A DNA stretch of 64,000 nt from Cyanidiococcus yangmingshanensis (taxonomy: Eukaryota > Rhodophyta > Bangiophyceae > Cyanidiales > Cyanidiaceae). The first letter of the stretch is position 1, and each line of letters opens with the position of its first letter. Positions 41,377 through 51,923 of the stretch are shown here, one piece after another. The notes beneath the pieces are model-generated. The model did no database searches, was not told the origin of the DNA, and saw only the letters and a list, made by a program, of their open reading frames with translations. Both the position numbers and the translations under genes were made by a program. The DNA lies in contig VWRR01000009.1 in NCBI GenBank assembly GCA_013995675.1, positions 1-64,000 of the forward strand, written 5' to 3'.

Positions 41377-43485
41377 ATGCATACACGACTGAACTGCAAT
41401 TCGAGTTTATCAAGAGCCACGTTGCTACCGCAAAGACATTGGCTTGTCGTCTCCTGCTCGCCATGCTTGGCCTGCGCAGCCGTATCATTGGATCGCGATC
41501 ACGTGACCAGGTCGATTGTCGACATCGCGCCAACGCTCGCTGAAGAACGCTGCGCCTCGAGCCAGACGACCCGACCGCGACCTCGGAAACGCTTTCGCCG
41601 GCGCCAGTGCGATGGCCTCGCGGAGCGAGCGTCGGTCGACCGCACGCGGCAGCTCGCGACGTCCTCCACCGAGTCACAAAATGACGCACAACGGTGGTCC
41701 GATCGCTGGCGCGGGGTGCTTGCCCACCGATGCAGCGCCGATCAGTGGGAATGTGCGCTTCCTGGCTTACCGAGACTGCTGCGGAGCTTGTTTATCTGGA
41801 AATACAACGCAGATCAAACTGCAATTATTCTGGTTAGGGAGTCAGAAGTTGCGAACGAGGTTACTCTTGAACTGCAACTTGGATGTCTAGAGGTTTTCAG
41901 CAAAAGCCGCTTTGATACCATGGCTGGCAAAGGTCATAGAGCGTGCACAGGTCGAGACGACGAGCAACCGAGGGGTCAGCCGCATCGTCACTGGTTCCCA
42001 GCAAACTCATGCGCCTCGTGTAGTGCAACGCTTGGTGCAAGTCTTGAATCTGGTTCGCTGCGGAGGATCGTGCAGAACCCAGCGAGTCGACTCGCGAACT
42101 TGATCGAGACGTACGAGGACACATGGGCACCAGCTTGCACGGATCGTACGCCAGGCGCTCTTGGCAGTATACCCCGTTCAGAGCCATGCTATAGGTTTCA
42201 TGAGTATCGAGCTGGTGGTGGTACTAGGATACTGCTGTGCCCGAGGAAAGACTGCTGCCAAGCAATGCAACCGGACGAGTCGAGCGCTCTGGTCGAGCGG
42301 GAGAGGCTATCCGTACCCCGCAGAACTGCCGAGCTGTGGCTGGTCGAGGCTGTTGGTGCACCGAATTCATGGAAGAGAGATGCATGCGCAGCATGGATGG
42401 ATCCCGATACGATATCCGCGGGGTGTATTTCGCCAGTGTCTCGGGCGGTATCGCGCTCGACGGCAGCAACATCGATTGAATCGATCCGTCTGCATCCGCG
42501 AGATCGAAGATTGTTCATTCCAGCGTATCGGACGGAACCAACGATACGCATACGCGAAGGTATGGTGGTGGTTGCCCTGCATCGTCATCTTTGTGCGGTC
42601 TTGCAGCCGCGACGGGTCCTGCTGCAGGATTTCGAATGTGCGCATGCCCGAGAACTGCAGAAAATGATTGGTGATCAGCTTTCCGAACGGCAAGCTAGTA
42701 CTCCAGAAGAATTTGTACTGCTCGCATTGGAGGTGGTGCTTGGAGCAGCTGTTCGTTTGAATGAGCGCAAACTAGAACGGCTCGAATTACAGATCAAACA
42801 TAACGAAGCGCACACGGGAACGCAAGTCCACAGGGCAGCGCTGGAGCACTTGCGAGCGCTCGCTCGGCAGTTGGCGCTGGTCGTTGTGCGTGCGCGCAAG
42901 CTCCAGATGGCGCTAGAAGAGAGCCTTGAGGAGGGCCTCGCTGAAACGATCGCAGCGTGGACCCAAGACCCAACTCGGTTGGACGACTGCTCGGAGGAGC
43001 AAAAAGCGTCTGCCGTTGAAGTCGAGGTTCAAGCTGCACTGGAGGGACTCATTCAGCAGAGCCATGAGCACTGGCGTTCTGCGGCGGCATTGCGTCAGCG
43101 ATTACGAGGCATCGAAGAGGCGACTGCAATCCAACTGGCGGCAACGCAGACCCGCCTCTGGGCTGTGAATGCTGCGGCACACCTGTGGCTAACCACGATG
43201 ATGCTGACTCTGATCCCTGCAGATTTCTTTGGTATGAACGTGGCTTTGCCAGCGTTTAACCAAGCCTCCCTCTATTGGCCGTGGCTGCTCGTGTTTGGGA
43301 TCTCACTCGGTCTAGGCGCGGCTTTTCTTGCTCTAAGTCTTCGATATATGCGGAGACGGGGTTTGCTGCGCCTTCTGTTCGCAGACAAGGCACGAACGCG
43401 AACGTGTCCCATCTGTGAGACAAGCGACGGAGTAACAGCGTCATGGAACACCCTCGTCTCGATCACGGAGGCGGACTGCTGCTGA
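41377..43485 (+). CDS. MRS2: MRS2/CorA-type magnesium channel
   Basis: The frame from ATG 41377 encodes 702 residues. The last 330 are the MRS2-type channel: RDRRLF ... TIRIREGMVVVALHRHLCAVLQPRRVLL, then EEFVLLALEVVLGAAVRL, a long charged coiled-coil region, and two C-terminal membrane helices. The GMN signature is in ADFFGMNVALP (Gly about 619) at the end of the first helix. These pentameric channels carry Mg2+ into mitochondria or plastids. The first 300 or more residues are Arg-, Ser- and Cys-rich and not conserved to my eye; they may be a long leader, or translation may start later. After the second helix the tail has CPIC, a possible metal-binding pair. The channel call is strong; the start is uncertain. 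Confidence 0.87.
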   Translation: MHTRLNCNSSLSRATLLPQRHWLVVSCSPCLACAAVSLDRDHVTRSIVDIAPTLAEERCASSQTTRPRPRKRFRRRQCDGLAERASVDRTRQLATSSTESQNDAQRWSDRWRGVLAHRCSADQWECALPGLPRLLRSLFIWKYNADQTAIILVRESEVANEVTLELQLGCLEVFSKSRFDTMAGKGHRACTGRDDEQPRGQPHRHWFPANSCASCSATLGASLESGSLRRIVQNPASRLANLIETYEDTWAPACTDRTPGALGSIPRSEPCYRFHEYRAGGGTRILLCPRKDCCQAMQPDESSALVERERLSVPRRTAELWLVEAVGAPNSWKRDACAAWMDPDTISAGCISPVSRAVSRSTAATSIESIRLHPRDRRLFIPAYRTEPTIRIREGMVVVALHRHLCAVLQPRRVLLQDFECAHARELQKMIGDQLSERQASTPEEFVLLALEVVLGAAVRLNERKLERLELQIKHNEAHTGTQVHRAALEHLRALARQLALVVVRARKLQMALEESLEEGLAETIAAWTQDPTRLDDCSEEQKASAVEVEVQAALEGLIQQSHEHWRSAAALRQRLRGIEEATAIQLAATQTRLWAVNAAAHLWLTTMMLTLIPADFFGMNVALPAFNQASLYWPWLLVFGISLGLGAAFLALSLRYMRRRGLLRLLFADKARTRTCPICETSDGVTASWNTLVSITEADCC

Positions 43486-44923
43486 ACGATGCGTCTGTTG
43501 CAGATCTCGGAACGAGCAGATCAAGCATGATTTCATAGCAAAAGAATGAAACAGCGATTGCATCTCTTTATATTGATAGTGCTCCGCGAGCGAGACGTTG
43601 AGACGTCGGGCTGCGGGTGCCTACGAAGCAGGCCGTATCGCTTCAGCTGCAGCATGCATGTCCACACCTACTGTTCACGGGGACTGCACCATGACCCCAT
43701 GCATCATCATTCATGGATTCTGGGTCGAGAAACCTCACGTCGTGGGTCGTTCTGGTCTCAAGCGACACCTTGCCTTGGCAAACACCAAAAGGATCAACAA
43801 AGATTTTGGATACATCTGGAACGGACGCCGATGATTGATCCGCACTTGCAAAGGGTTGGGTCCAAACCTGGACGCCAGCAACTGATTCACCAGAATCACG
43901 CCAACAGCTCCAGATGGACAGGGCTTGCCTAAAATCGTTTCGTGAATGCCAAAACAGGACTGTTCGGGTCATTCAGATTCCGATGGAACATCACCGATAT
44001 TCATGGGCGGGGACCCATGACAAAAGTGCCCCGAAGCAGGCTCAGACCGCACATCCCATGGCTGGTTGGAGGCAACACAGCGGTCGGAAATGCTGCAGCG
44101 CGGCCTCCTTGTCACGGTAAAAAGACGCCAACCATTGGGGGCAACTTAAAAGAGAAAAAAAGCGCTCGTGAAAAGTGACGGCTACGTAAGTTCAAGGCAG
44201 CTCGTCCAGAGTCACCGACACCGCTGTCATCGCGTTCCGAAAACCTTGCGGAAACGCAGCCGACTCATCCATTGGGTAAAAGTACCTCGTGATGGCTCAG
44301 ACTTGGCAGCGTGCGCACAACCGGAGTCTCGGATGGACTCATTTTTTGCCGCGACACGCTCTATTTAGAGGCACGAAGCTTCCCGAAAGATCCCCTCCGA
44401 AACGATTGGAATCCGGTCTTCATCTCCGGTTCGTAACGGTGAATCGAAGCAGGCCCAGAACCGGTTGCGAATCGTCTTCAAGCGCATTCGAGTCGGGCGC
44501 GTCTCTCCTTGGTGCTCGTTGAACGAATCCAAGTCATTCTTGTCCCATCAAGTCGGAAAGATTAGACCAAGACCAGCCCTACGAATGATGGATCAGCAAC
44601 TCGTTTCAAAAGCCCGAAACGCACAGTCTGGACGTCTACAGAGATTTATGTTTGTGCAGCTTCCAAAAGCCAGGCCCGAGCTTGTTCGCAAAGAGCGCCA
44701 TGCGGGCTGGACGGTACGCTACACAGGCAGGTCGCGATCGGATGCATTAGCGTTCTTGTTCAGTGTCGCTGTCTCGGCAAGGCGCAGAGCACTCATGAGG
44801 ATTTCGGCCTCGCAATGCTGGCTTCCGCCACTGAGGGAGAGAACGGCAGCTCGACGAACGCGTTTCGGAGCCGATGTTCTGCACAGATCAGCTTGTTCAC
44901 GAATGGCAGTCGTAAACAGCCCA
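43486..44923. other. intergenic between convergent genes
   Basis: About 1.4 kb without a recognisable gene. The plus-strand frame 44465-45112 overlaps the BT1 transporter's 3' end and looks like a shadow. Confidence 0.4.
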
Positions 44924-46762
44924 TCATGGATGCCAACGAGTATCCGATTTCTTTGGAGAGCTCCTCTCTGGGGACTGCCCCTGTTCAAGTCCGTCAAGTG
45001 CCTCCAAATCATGCGAGATGGCGGGTACGGCCGCATCAACAGCCGTGTCCTCGTCCGAGGCGATCGGTGCTCGATCGAGAAAATCAATAAAAACGAGTGG
45101 CAGCAGCGATGACAAATTGCAAATGGTAATCAGAGCCCACAGGTTCCTAAAATCCTTGTCCGTGACGCCAAGCGCCTGGGTTAACAGCGCGCCCAGCTCT
45201 GTACCAAGGACGCCACTTGCATTGTACAGAGACATGAGGGTGGCGAAAATGACGCTTTCGGCCCCTGGCGGGCAAAGTCGAGCGGCAAGCACCAAGGTCG
45301 GCATGAACGCGACCTGGCCAAGCGTTGTGAGGACCGCTGCGTCACCGAGGACAAACCAAGTGTTGGGAATCCCCAATCGAAGATTCCATCCAGTTACCAG
45401 GATGAGCTGTGACAGTCCCAACGGCACACTGAGGATCGTACTCCATCGCAAGACGGATTTGATTGGCGCGCTCTGCAGAAAGCGGTTGTACACAAATACA
45501 CCGATGAGCATTGCCGCGCTCGAGACGACCCGAATGCGTCCAAGAAACTCAGGCTGGAAATGGAGGCCATTCGTCATGTAGTAAAAGAACGCAGTTTCCG
45601 CTGAGGGAGTCGACTGCCACAGGAACACGAAGGCAGTCGGATAGAGTATCGAAGGTTGGCGGATGGCGTACCACAGTTTGCCGAACAGCTCCTGTGCATC
45701 TCGATAAAGCTGTTGACCGTAGCAGCTTGCCTTGTTGGCCCATTGCGTCCGCTCGCCCAAGCGATGCTCGTGGTGGCCGGCCGGTGTCCATTCGGCGGGC
45801 ATGTCGTCCACCGTGGAGCGCCGCTCGGCAATGAAAAAGGATGTGGCGCTGATCATCAGCGGAAAGACCGCCGTTATCGCAAAGATCTGCCTCGGTGAGA
45901 AGCGCTCCAACAACGATCCCGAGAAGTACGAGGTTACGAGACCTCCCAGTGCTGAGGTGCCCCAACACAGACTCTGGAGCGAGCCGGCGCGTTCCTGAGG
46001 GCTACCGCGAACCCGCTCCACCACGATGCCATCGGCAACTACATCGCTAACAGCGACAGCCAATGACGCCATCGTTGTACAAACCAACGCCTGGAAGGGT
46101 GTGTGTGCCCAGGTCGCTAGGCCCAGCCAGGACACGGCGCCAATCGCTCCCGCGATGGACAGATAGGATCGTCGGTGGTAGCCGAACAGCGGCACCGCAT
46201 CGGATAGGAAACCATAGAGCGGTTTGATCGTCCACGGGAGAATCTGGATGCCGCTGAGCATCGCGAGCTGCGACGGGGATAGCTGTAATTCATCCTTGAG
46301 GAAAAAAACCGTAGCGAGTCGCGATAAACCAACTACGCCCTGTACGAGGTACACCAAAAGAATAGCAGCTAGCTCAGGTGTCGGTTCATGTCCCTGAAGC
46401 ACTCGGTCACGTACAAAGGTACTCAAACGATTTGCGTTCCAGGTGCGTCTTTTCGGTAGCCGCTTGGGTCGGTGGGATCCACTCGCCGTCTCTTGCCGAC
46501 GCATGGACCAACGAGACGATGCCGGGCGCCACCGCCGCCAAGGCATTGATCGTGTTTGTTGCCGTCGCTGCAACACTGGCTTTTTCTCTCGCCCCGAAGA
46601 GCTTGAACACCACCAAGCTTCTGGATGCGTCAATACCCGGTCGCTCGATCGAAGACAGACCAAGTGAACAGCACGTTGCAATGAACGAAACGACCCTATT
46701 GGGATCCCAAACGCGAAGAGGGAGACGCGAGGCACTAGGTGGCCTCTCGTGGGCGCTTGCAT
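44924..46762 (-). CDS. folate-biopterin transporter (BT1 family), probably plastid
   Basis: The product has 612 residues from the first ATG (MQAPTRGHLVPRV); a TTG further up is ignored. About 130 basic residues precede the core. The core has 12 predicted membrane helices of the BT1 branch of the major facilitator superfamily. Diagnostic strings are LLVYLVQGVVGLSRLATVFFLKDEL, LSPSQLAMLSGIQILPWTIKPLYGFLSD, YHRRSYLSIAGAIG, VAVSDVVADGIVVERVRG and LGTELGALLTQALGVT. Plant and cyanobacterial members move folates across the plastid envelope or cell membrane, while trypanosomatid members carry folate or biopterin. A polar cytosolic loop with HHEHR separates the two halves. Substrate is inferred from the family only. 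It sits at the 3' side of the MRS2-type gene with no operon logic. Confidence 0.9.
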   Translation of the reverse strand: MQAPTRGHLVPRVSLFAFGIPIGSFRSLQRAVHLVCLRSSDRVLTHPEAWWCSSSSGREKKPVLQRRQQTRSMPWRRWRPASSRWSMRRQETASGSHRPKRLPKRRTWNANRLSTFVRDRVLQGHEPTPELAAILLVYLVQGVVGLSRLATVFFLKDELQLSPSQLAMLSGIQILPWTIKPLYGFLSDAVPLFGYHRRSYLSIAGAIGAVSWLGLATWAHTPFQALVCTTMASLAVAVSDVVADGIVVERVRGSPQERAGSLQSLCWGTSALGGLVTSYFSGSLLERFSPRQIFAITAVFPLMISATSFFIAERRSTVDDMPAEWTPAGHHEHRLGERTQWANKASCYGQQLYRDAQELFGKLWYAIRQPSILYPTAFVFLWQSTPSAETAFFYYMTNGLHFQPEFLGRIRVVSSAAMLIGVFVYNRFLQSAPIKSVLRWSTILSVPLGLSQLILVTGWNLRLGIPNTWFVLGDAAVLTTLGQVAFMPTLVLAARLCPPGAESVIFATLMSLYNASGVLGTELGALLTQALGVTDKDFRNLWALITICNLSSLLPLVFIDFLDRAPIASDEDTAVDAAVPAISHDLEALDGLEQGQSPERSSPKKSDTRWHP

Positions 46763-47300
46763 CCACAGTTCTTCTGCTAGACTTGAGCAGTGTTTTGGAG
46801 ACGCACGGGGGCTCGTCAAGACCTCCTACACGCACAGCTGCAGGTCTCGTCGACACCTCCGTCGCAACCAGGCACAAACGTTCCAAAAAAACACCGCCGT
46901 CCCCCAAAATGTCACCCTGCACCGGATGATCAGAGCTGCTACCAAAACACAGAGACTCTCAGGTCGCAAACGCACCCAGTGGCGTGACAAACGCACACCA
47001 AGCACGCAACGCTCGTACGCTCAGGGTGCGACTTGCGTGCAGCCTAGGCCGCCCCTTTCGATGTCGGCTGTTTTCGGCCCCTTTCAAGGTAAAGTGAGCG
47101 CTTAGGCCTATTTACGTGCTACAGGCAGTAAAACCCTCTATTAGCTTGGTTCATAACGATTCAAAGTCGAGCAACCAACGTTTCGTCCAGGCAGTTTCAG
47201 AGCACTGATAGACACGCAATGCTCACGCGCACGCATCCGTGCGGCGTCGCGTTGACGGCAACAGCGTTCGTCCAAGGACCTGATCAACATAGTGGAGCCA
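46763..47300. other. divergent intergenic region
   Basis: About 540 bases between the BT1 transporter start and the next plus-strand gene; both promoters should lie here. Nothing specific is seen. Confidence 0.4.
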
Positions 47301-49253
47301 ATGTGGCTCATTGGGCACTACATACAAGTATCAAGACAAAAGCAATATGGTTGGTCTATGCCGTGTCACCGTCCAGTGGGCAGACTGCCTCGGTACGCGC
47401 CACGGGAGTTGTGTCAGAGGAGAGGTCTTGACAGAGACCAGCTCCAACGTGTTCGACCAGGCCAAGATCAGCGTCTGCTGAGGCCGACAACCTCTCTTTC
47501 GATTTCAAGACTGCGTTCTTGTCAAGATCGTGAGTCTACGCTGCGAGAACAGTGGGAAACCCTATATGAAGAGGCGAAAGCGCTCGGCCTGGATAGCAGT
47601 CAGTTCCCGCCGCTGCCAGAGCTTTTTCGACAGTTTCTGGATATTGAGCCTCAAGTCTGGCGACGCGGGGAGGCGCTTCGCGAGCAGTTGCGTGAACATT
47701 GTGTGCTTCCGGGCATGCGTGTTCCTAGTGAAGTTGATATTGACGGCGTCAAGGGCGCAAAGGAGGCGCCTTCTGATGGGTCCGAGCAGACATTTGATTA
47801 CGATCTGTTTATCAGATGGCTCGGATTCCAGAACAAGGATGAAGCGATGGCTTATTTTGAAGAGCGTCGTCATCGCCGTCGTCGAGATCGCCAACTGAGG
47901 CGTCTCCTCGGTTCGGGATTGATGCTGTTGGCAGCTCTGGGTCATTTCGGCGTGCTTGCTCGGGCTGCACAGCGAGTCCCAGGCGGACTGGTGACTGCAT
48001 TGGCGCTCAGCGCAACTTTGGATGCCACCCTGGTAACCACATGTCTCATGATAGCGATGCCGCTGCTGCTGTTGCTCTGGGACTTGGTGAGTGCGCCCGT
48101 TGCCCGACGCTTCGATCCCCGTCGAATTCAGGCGTACCGAGCAACCGATGCTGTGCGCCGCCTGCTCTTCATGTATATCTTCATGGTATGGCCGTTGTTG
48201 GGATCAGGCAGCCGGCATCGGCACTGCTTGCACGCTCGTCCAGGAACCAATCACTGTGACGGAGACAGCGATACGAGGTGTTCTGACGGAAACCGGTATC
48301 TTTTGGTTGGCGTTAGTGCACTATTGCCCGCGGGGTCGCTATGCTGGCCCTCTGGCAATGGCCGGATCTGAATCAAGAGGTTCGCATCATGGCATCTGGT
48401 CGTGAAAATCGACTCGTACACGCGTTTTGTGTCTGGCGCTGGCTTGTCACGGCGTCGTGCATGTGGGCAATTCTATTGCGATGCAGTGCACTTGTTCGAC
48501 CAGCAGCGGGGCTTATGGCAATGCAGTATCCCATCGTTTTGGGGTCTCAGCTTTCTCGCCCGGTACCGACCGCTTTGGTTGAGTATTTGGCTGGAACAGG
48601 GCCTAGCCAATATCACTGCTGTGGCGGCGATCTGTGTTGTCGTCGCGTACGGGTGTTATGCACTCTACTACATGAATTTCGTGGTGCCAAAAACAACGAA
48701 CTTGAATCAACTATATTCAGAGGATCCGTCGGATTCGTTACCGACAGATCCGCTGTCGAGGGTGCTGGCGGAGTGCTCGCCGCCGGGCGCGCGGCAGCGC
48801 TTTTCGCCCATCCAAGCGGTGCTCCTCCGTCTTGGACTTGTCGACAATGATCGACCTGAAAATTTGTACAGCCTTACAGACGAACCTTTCTTCAATCCCT
48901 CGTTGAACAAGTCTGCTCTCTGTCGCTTGGCTTCGAACCCTATCATCCTGGACGACGACGATGAATTGTTAGAGGCGTTGGACCCGATGCATCCAGGTTC
49001 TTATCTAAGCCGTCTCTTGGAGATAGAGGAACGGGCACAGCGGCAGTCGCGCGGGGCGAAGGACTCGCTTTTCAAACCACGCTGGGAATGGGTTCAAGTC
49101 TCGGACGAGGAGCGACACGCACTCACACAGCGAATTCGTGGTCCACCTCCGCCACCAGAGCAGCGGCCTCTGGTCGAATTGGTTGAGACGGACTTGTTCG
49201 AAGGGCAATCTGACACCGAAAACGGACCAGGGACAGGGATGGACGAAGCGTAA
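47301..49253 (+). CDS. polytopic membrane protein of unknown family, reading frame broken by three +1 steps
   Basis: From ATG 47301 one frame runs to 48371: a basic leader of about 70 residues, a helical charged region (TLREQWETLYEEAKAL, PELFRQFLDIEPQVW) and at least two membrane helices (LVTALALSATLDATLV, LLFMYIFMVWPLLG). Membrane-protein character then continues in the next frame (ACTLVQEPITVTETAI, TGIFWLALVHYC). It goes on in the third frame (ARGVAMLALWQWPDLNQEV, AFCVWRWLVTASCMWA) and finally in the first frame again to 49253 (FLARYRPLWLSIWLEQGL, ITAVAAICVVVAYGCYAL), ending in an acidic tail. The changes lie near 48200, 48320 and 48480, and all are +1. GT...AG borders exist near some of them (GTATGG at 48186), but no convincing intron set. 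The family is unknown to me. Confidence 0.5.
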
Positions 49254-49291
49254 TCGAGCGCATGGAACGAGTCTATATCCATTGCCTGACC

Positions 49292-49328
<37 letters not shown>

Positions 49329-50488
49329 CCAAGAGACAGAGGCGTGATATCTATCACGCATGAGCGCGACGATCCCCGGCCCGACACGAGGTTCAAACCG
49401 ATGTATTTTGGAGTTTTCGCGCTGGTGTCTGGAACGCGCATCTCCTGATCGTACCGGGTCGAAATGATATGCCTGGCCAACAGGCCGTGGTATTCAAGAC
49501 AGGGGCTAGCATACCCTGAACAGAGGAACAAGCTCGAACCCAGCTGTTCCTGAACATCACGAACGCGTCCTGGCACAGAGGTTCGAATTCGGCGAGGACT
49601 ATTCCTGAGCATGTTCCATTGCCGTTGCACGGAACGCGTTTACGACAGTTCGCGAAAGAATTCGGTGAATTGGTCGCTCGGTCTGGCTACTCGTGGATGA
49701 TGCATTGCGAATATCAGGAATGGAAGACGACGACGCTCCCAGACGCGCTCATGCAATGGGCTTGCCTCGGAGAGGCAAACGATACCCCGCATGCGGGCGT
49801 TCCGGGGCGTGATATGCAAATTCCTGGTACAGTGATCCACCTTTATTTTCGCATGTCCCTAAAATCGGACTCATTTATTGTCGAGGGTCGCCTTGTGGCA
49901 GGCTCGTCGCCAGCCCGGACGCAGTCCATGGAAAAGACGCGCAACAGATCGCTCTCCCCAGAATGAGTCCGCATCGACGGATGCTGCAGCGTACGGCACC
50001 AGCTCGACTACGAGCAGCGATTGCAAGCCCGCACCATCGACAGCGTGTTCTTACGGCACGTGTTTCAGACGAAATGGAGCATCAGCCGGCAGCGTAGAGA
50101 CGCTGCTGCAAGAGCACTCTACGCCATCTTTTCATAGCGGGTGAGTCGTGACAAGTTCGGGCTCGAGCGAGTCGACGTCATCTGGACGCATGCGAAACAG
50201 GTCGGCCTGTTCCCTGAGCGAGGCACGTCCCGCGGCTATCTCGAACTCGTTCGGTACCAGCAATCAAGACTATCTGACGATGGTTGTGTCGCCTGCAGCG
50301 TCGCTACTGGAAATTCGTTTCTCGGGCTCGAGCTTGGCGAAAGAGAAGCAGTCACAACCGCTGTCCCCGAATTGTGGACCCTATCTCGCTGGAACAAAAG
50401 CCTGATGCCTATTGAGCCGAGTCAGCGAGTCGTCCCACCATTTGGCATCCGAACGCCTGCAGCAGCTACAATCAAGGAGCAGCATTCT
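49254..50488. other. intergenic between convergent genes, with an ATG repeat
   Basis: About 1.2 kb with no recognisable gene; it holds the ATG microsatellite. Plus-strand frames between 50141 and 50741 lie partly opposite the FN3-like gene and are shadows. Confidence 0.4.
49292..49328. repeat. ATG trinucleotide repeat
   Basis: Twelve uninterrupted ATG units lie about 40 bases after the stop of the membrane-protein gene, so probably in its 3' untranslated region. Confidence 0.95.
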
Positions 50489-51381
50489 TTACGGCCCACT
50501 GAGTGGGTCCAACACAGAGGTCACGACACCGATTACCAGAAGCGTCCCGAGCAGCGCTGCAAGCACCAAGAGTTGCCGTCGGCGTTCCTCTTCGGTTTCG
50601 AATTCAACCAATACTTGCGACAGATCACTCACAACACCGTCGTTGTCGACATCACTCACGCGATACAACCATGTACCTGACTGGTTCCGGTGGCTGATCG
50701 ATGAGTCGATAGGCTCCACCCTGGGGCCCCTTACTCCGTAGATCGTCTGGAGCAGTTCTTATAGTCAGCAATAACCTCCCATTCCGTTGATTTCCCTTTT
50801 CGACGAGAGACCTGAAATCCTGCATTGTTCATCTCGTTCTCTGTTCGCCAAACCAGTTCGATGTGCGTGTTGTCCACGACCCGCGCACGCAAGCCGATGC
50901 CAGCAATCTCCTGCGCCTGTGGGTCACCCGCGAGGCGGCCTCGAGCATCTGTCCGCGCTTTCTGACCACTGACCTTGGAAGGCTCCTCCTCAACAAGGCC
51001 AATCATCCATGGCGCATACGGCGTCCCGTCTGGCCGATACAGAGAGGCTTTGCCACCGATTTTCCGATCAGACGGTGGTCGTTTCGCCGCCATTTGAGCC
51101 CGTAGTTGCGCTACGGCCTCCTCCTGAGAGATGCCCATCCGCTCCATGTCGCGGAAATATCCCGGGTAAGGCTCCGTCACTGTCGGAAGATCGTCGTCCC
51201 CCGACTCGTTTTGCGCTGCACGCAACGCCAGTACCCCCGTGGCCGGCTGCGACCGAGTCGACCTCGTCGGCCACCCCGTTTTCCGCAACCGGCACGCCGA
51301 TAGTCCGTGAAAACGCGTCGTTACCGAGCGTCCTTGGAGAATTGTAGAACATACGGACGGAAAAGAGGTGAATCCTATCAT
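50489..51381 (-). CDS. fibronectin-III-like protein with C-terminal membrane anchor, frame broken by two +1 steps
   Basis: The minus-strand frame from ATG 51381 has a leader rich in Ser, Arg and Thr (about 1-50, plastid-type), then DMERMGISQEEAVAQLRAQ, YRPDGTPYAPWMIGLV and the start of a fibronectin-III-like domain (IELVWRTENEMNNAGFQVSRR, WEVIADYKN). The domain continues in the next frame as LRSKGPQGGAYRLIDQPPEP. It goes on in the third frame as SGTWLYRVSDVDNDGVVSDL, ending with one membrane helix (LLVLAALLGTLLVIGVV) and the stop at 50489. The changes fall near 50750 and 50682 and both are +1. A 41-base GTAAGG...CAG segment could bridge the outer frames but would remove the LRSKGPQGGAYRLID part, which looks like real domain sequence. 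Function is unknown; a thylakoid or envelope anchor is a guess. Confidence 0.6.
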
Positions 51382-51887
51382 CCTCGTAGAGGGCGCTTCA
51401 CCAAACCGTCTCCGAGACGCAGTAGAAAGCTTTGTGGATATTCGCGCGAGCGATCGAGGTCTGCGTCAGGGCGCCGGCGCGTGGCGCACCGGCGCTGGTC
51501 CGGCGTGCGTTCTCGGATCCTCTCCCGTTTTGCAGCGCTGGCTGCGCCAACAACGTTGAGGTTGATCACGATGGCACGAAGAATCAAGGTGAGACTGAAT
51601 GCTAGAAAACGACACTCATCATGGCGATCGAGAATAAACCCGACGATATTGAATATTCAAAGAAGATACAGACGTGGATGTTCCTCAATCATCGGAGGGA
51701 GACTGAATATTTCAAGATCATCTTTGTCAGCATGAGCGAGCCGGGGCGAATCCAAAAGCACACTCAGTGATCTCGAGTGGCCTACCGCGCCCAGAAGCAG
51801 GGTCGTGCTCGCATCACCGACGCGTTTCCGTCCACACGTTCGTGGCCGCAGCGGGAATCGGGGCCGGCGGCTCTGCGCTGAAGTCGA

Positions 51888-51923
<36 letters not shown>

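Noticed and set aside
48186-48503. A single intron of 318 bases (GTATGG ... CCAG) in the membrane-protein gene
   Set aside because: It restores the frame, but it would remove two stretches that read well as membrane protein in the other frames. It is kept only as an alternative.
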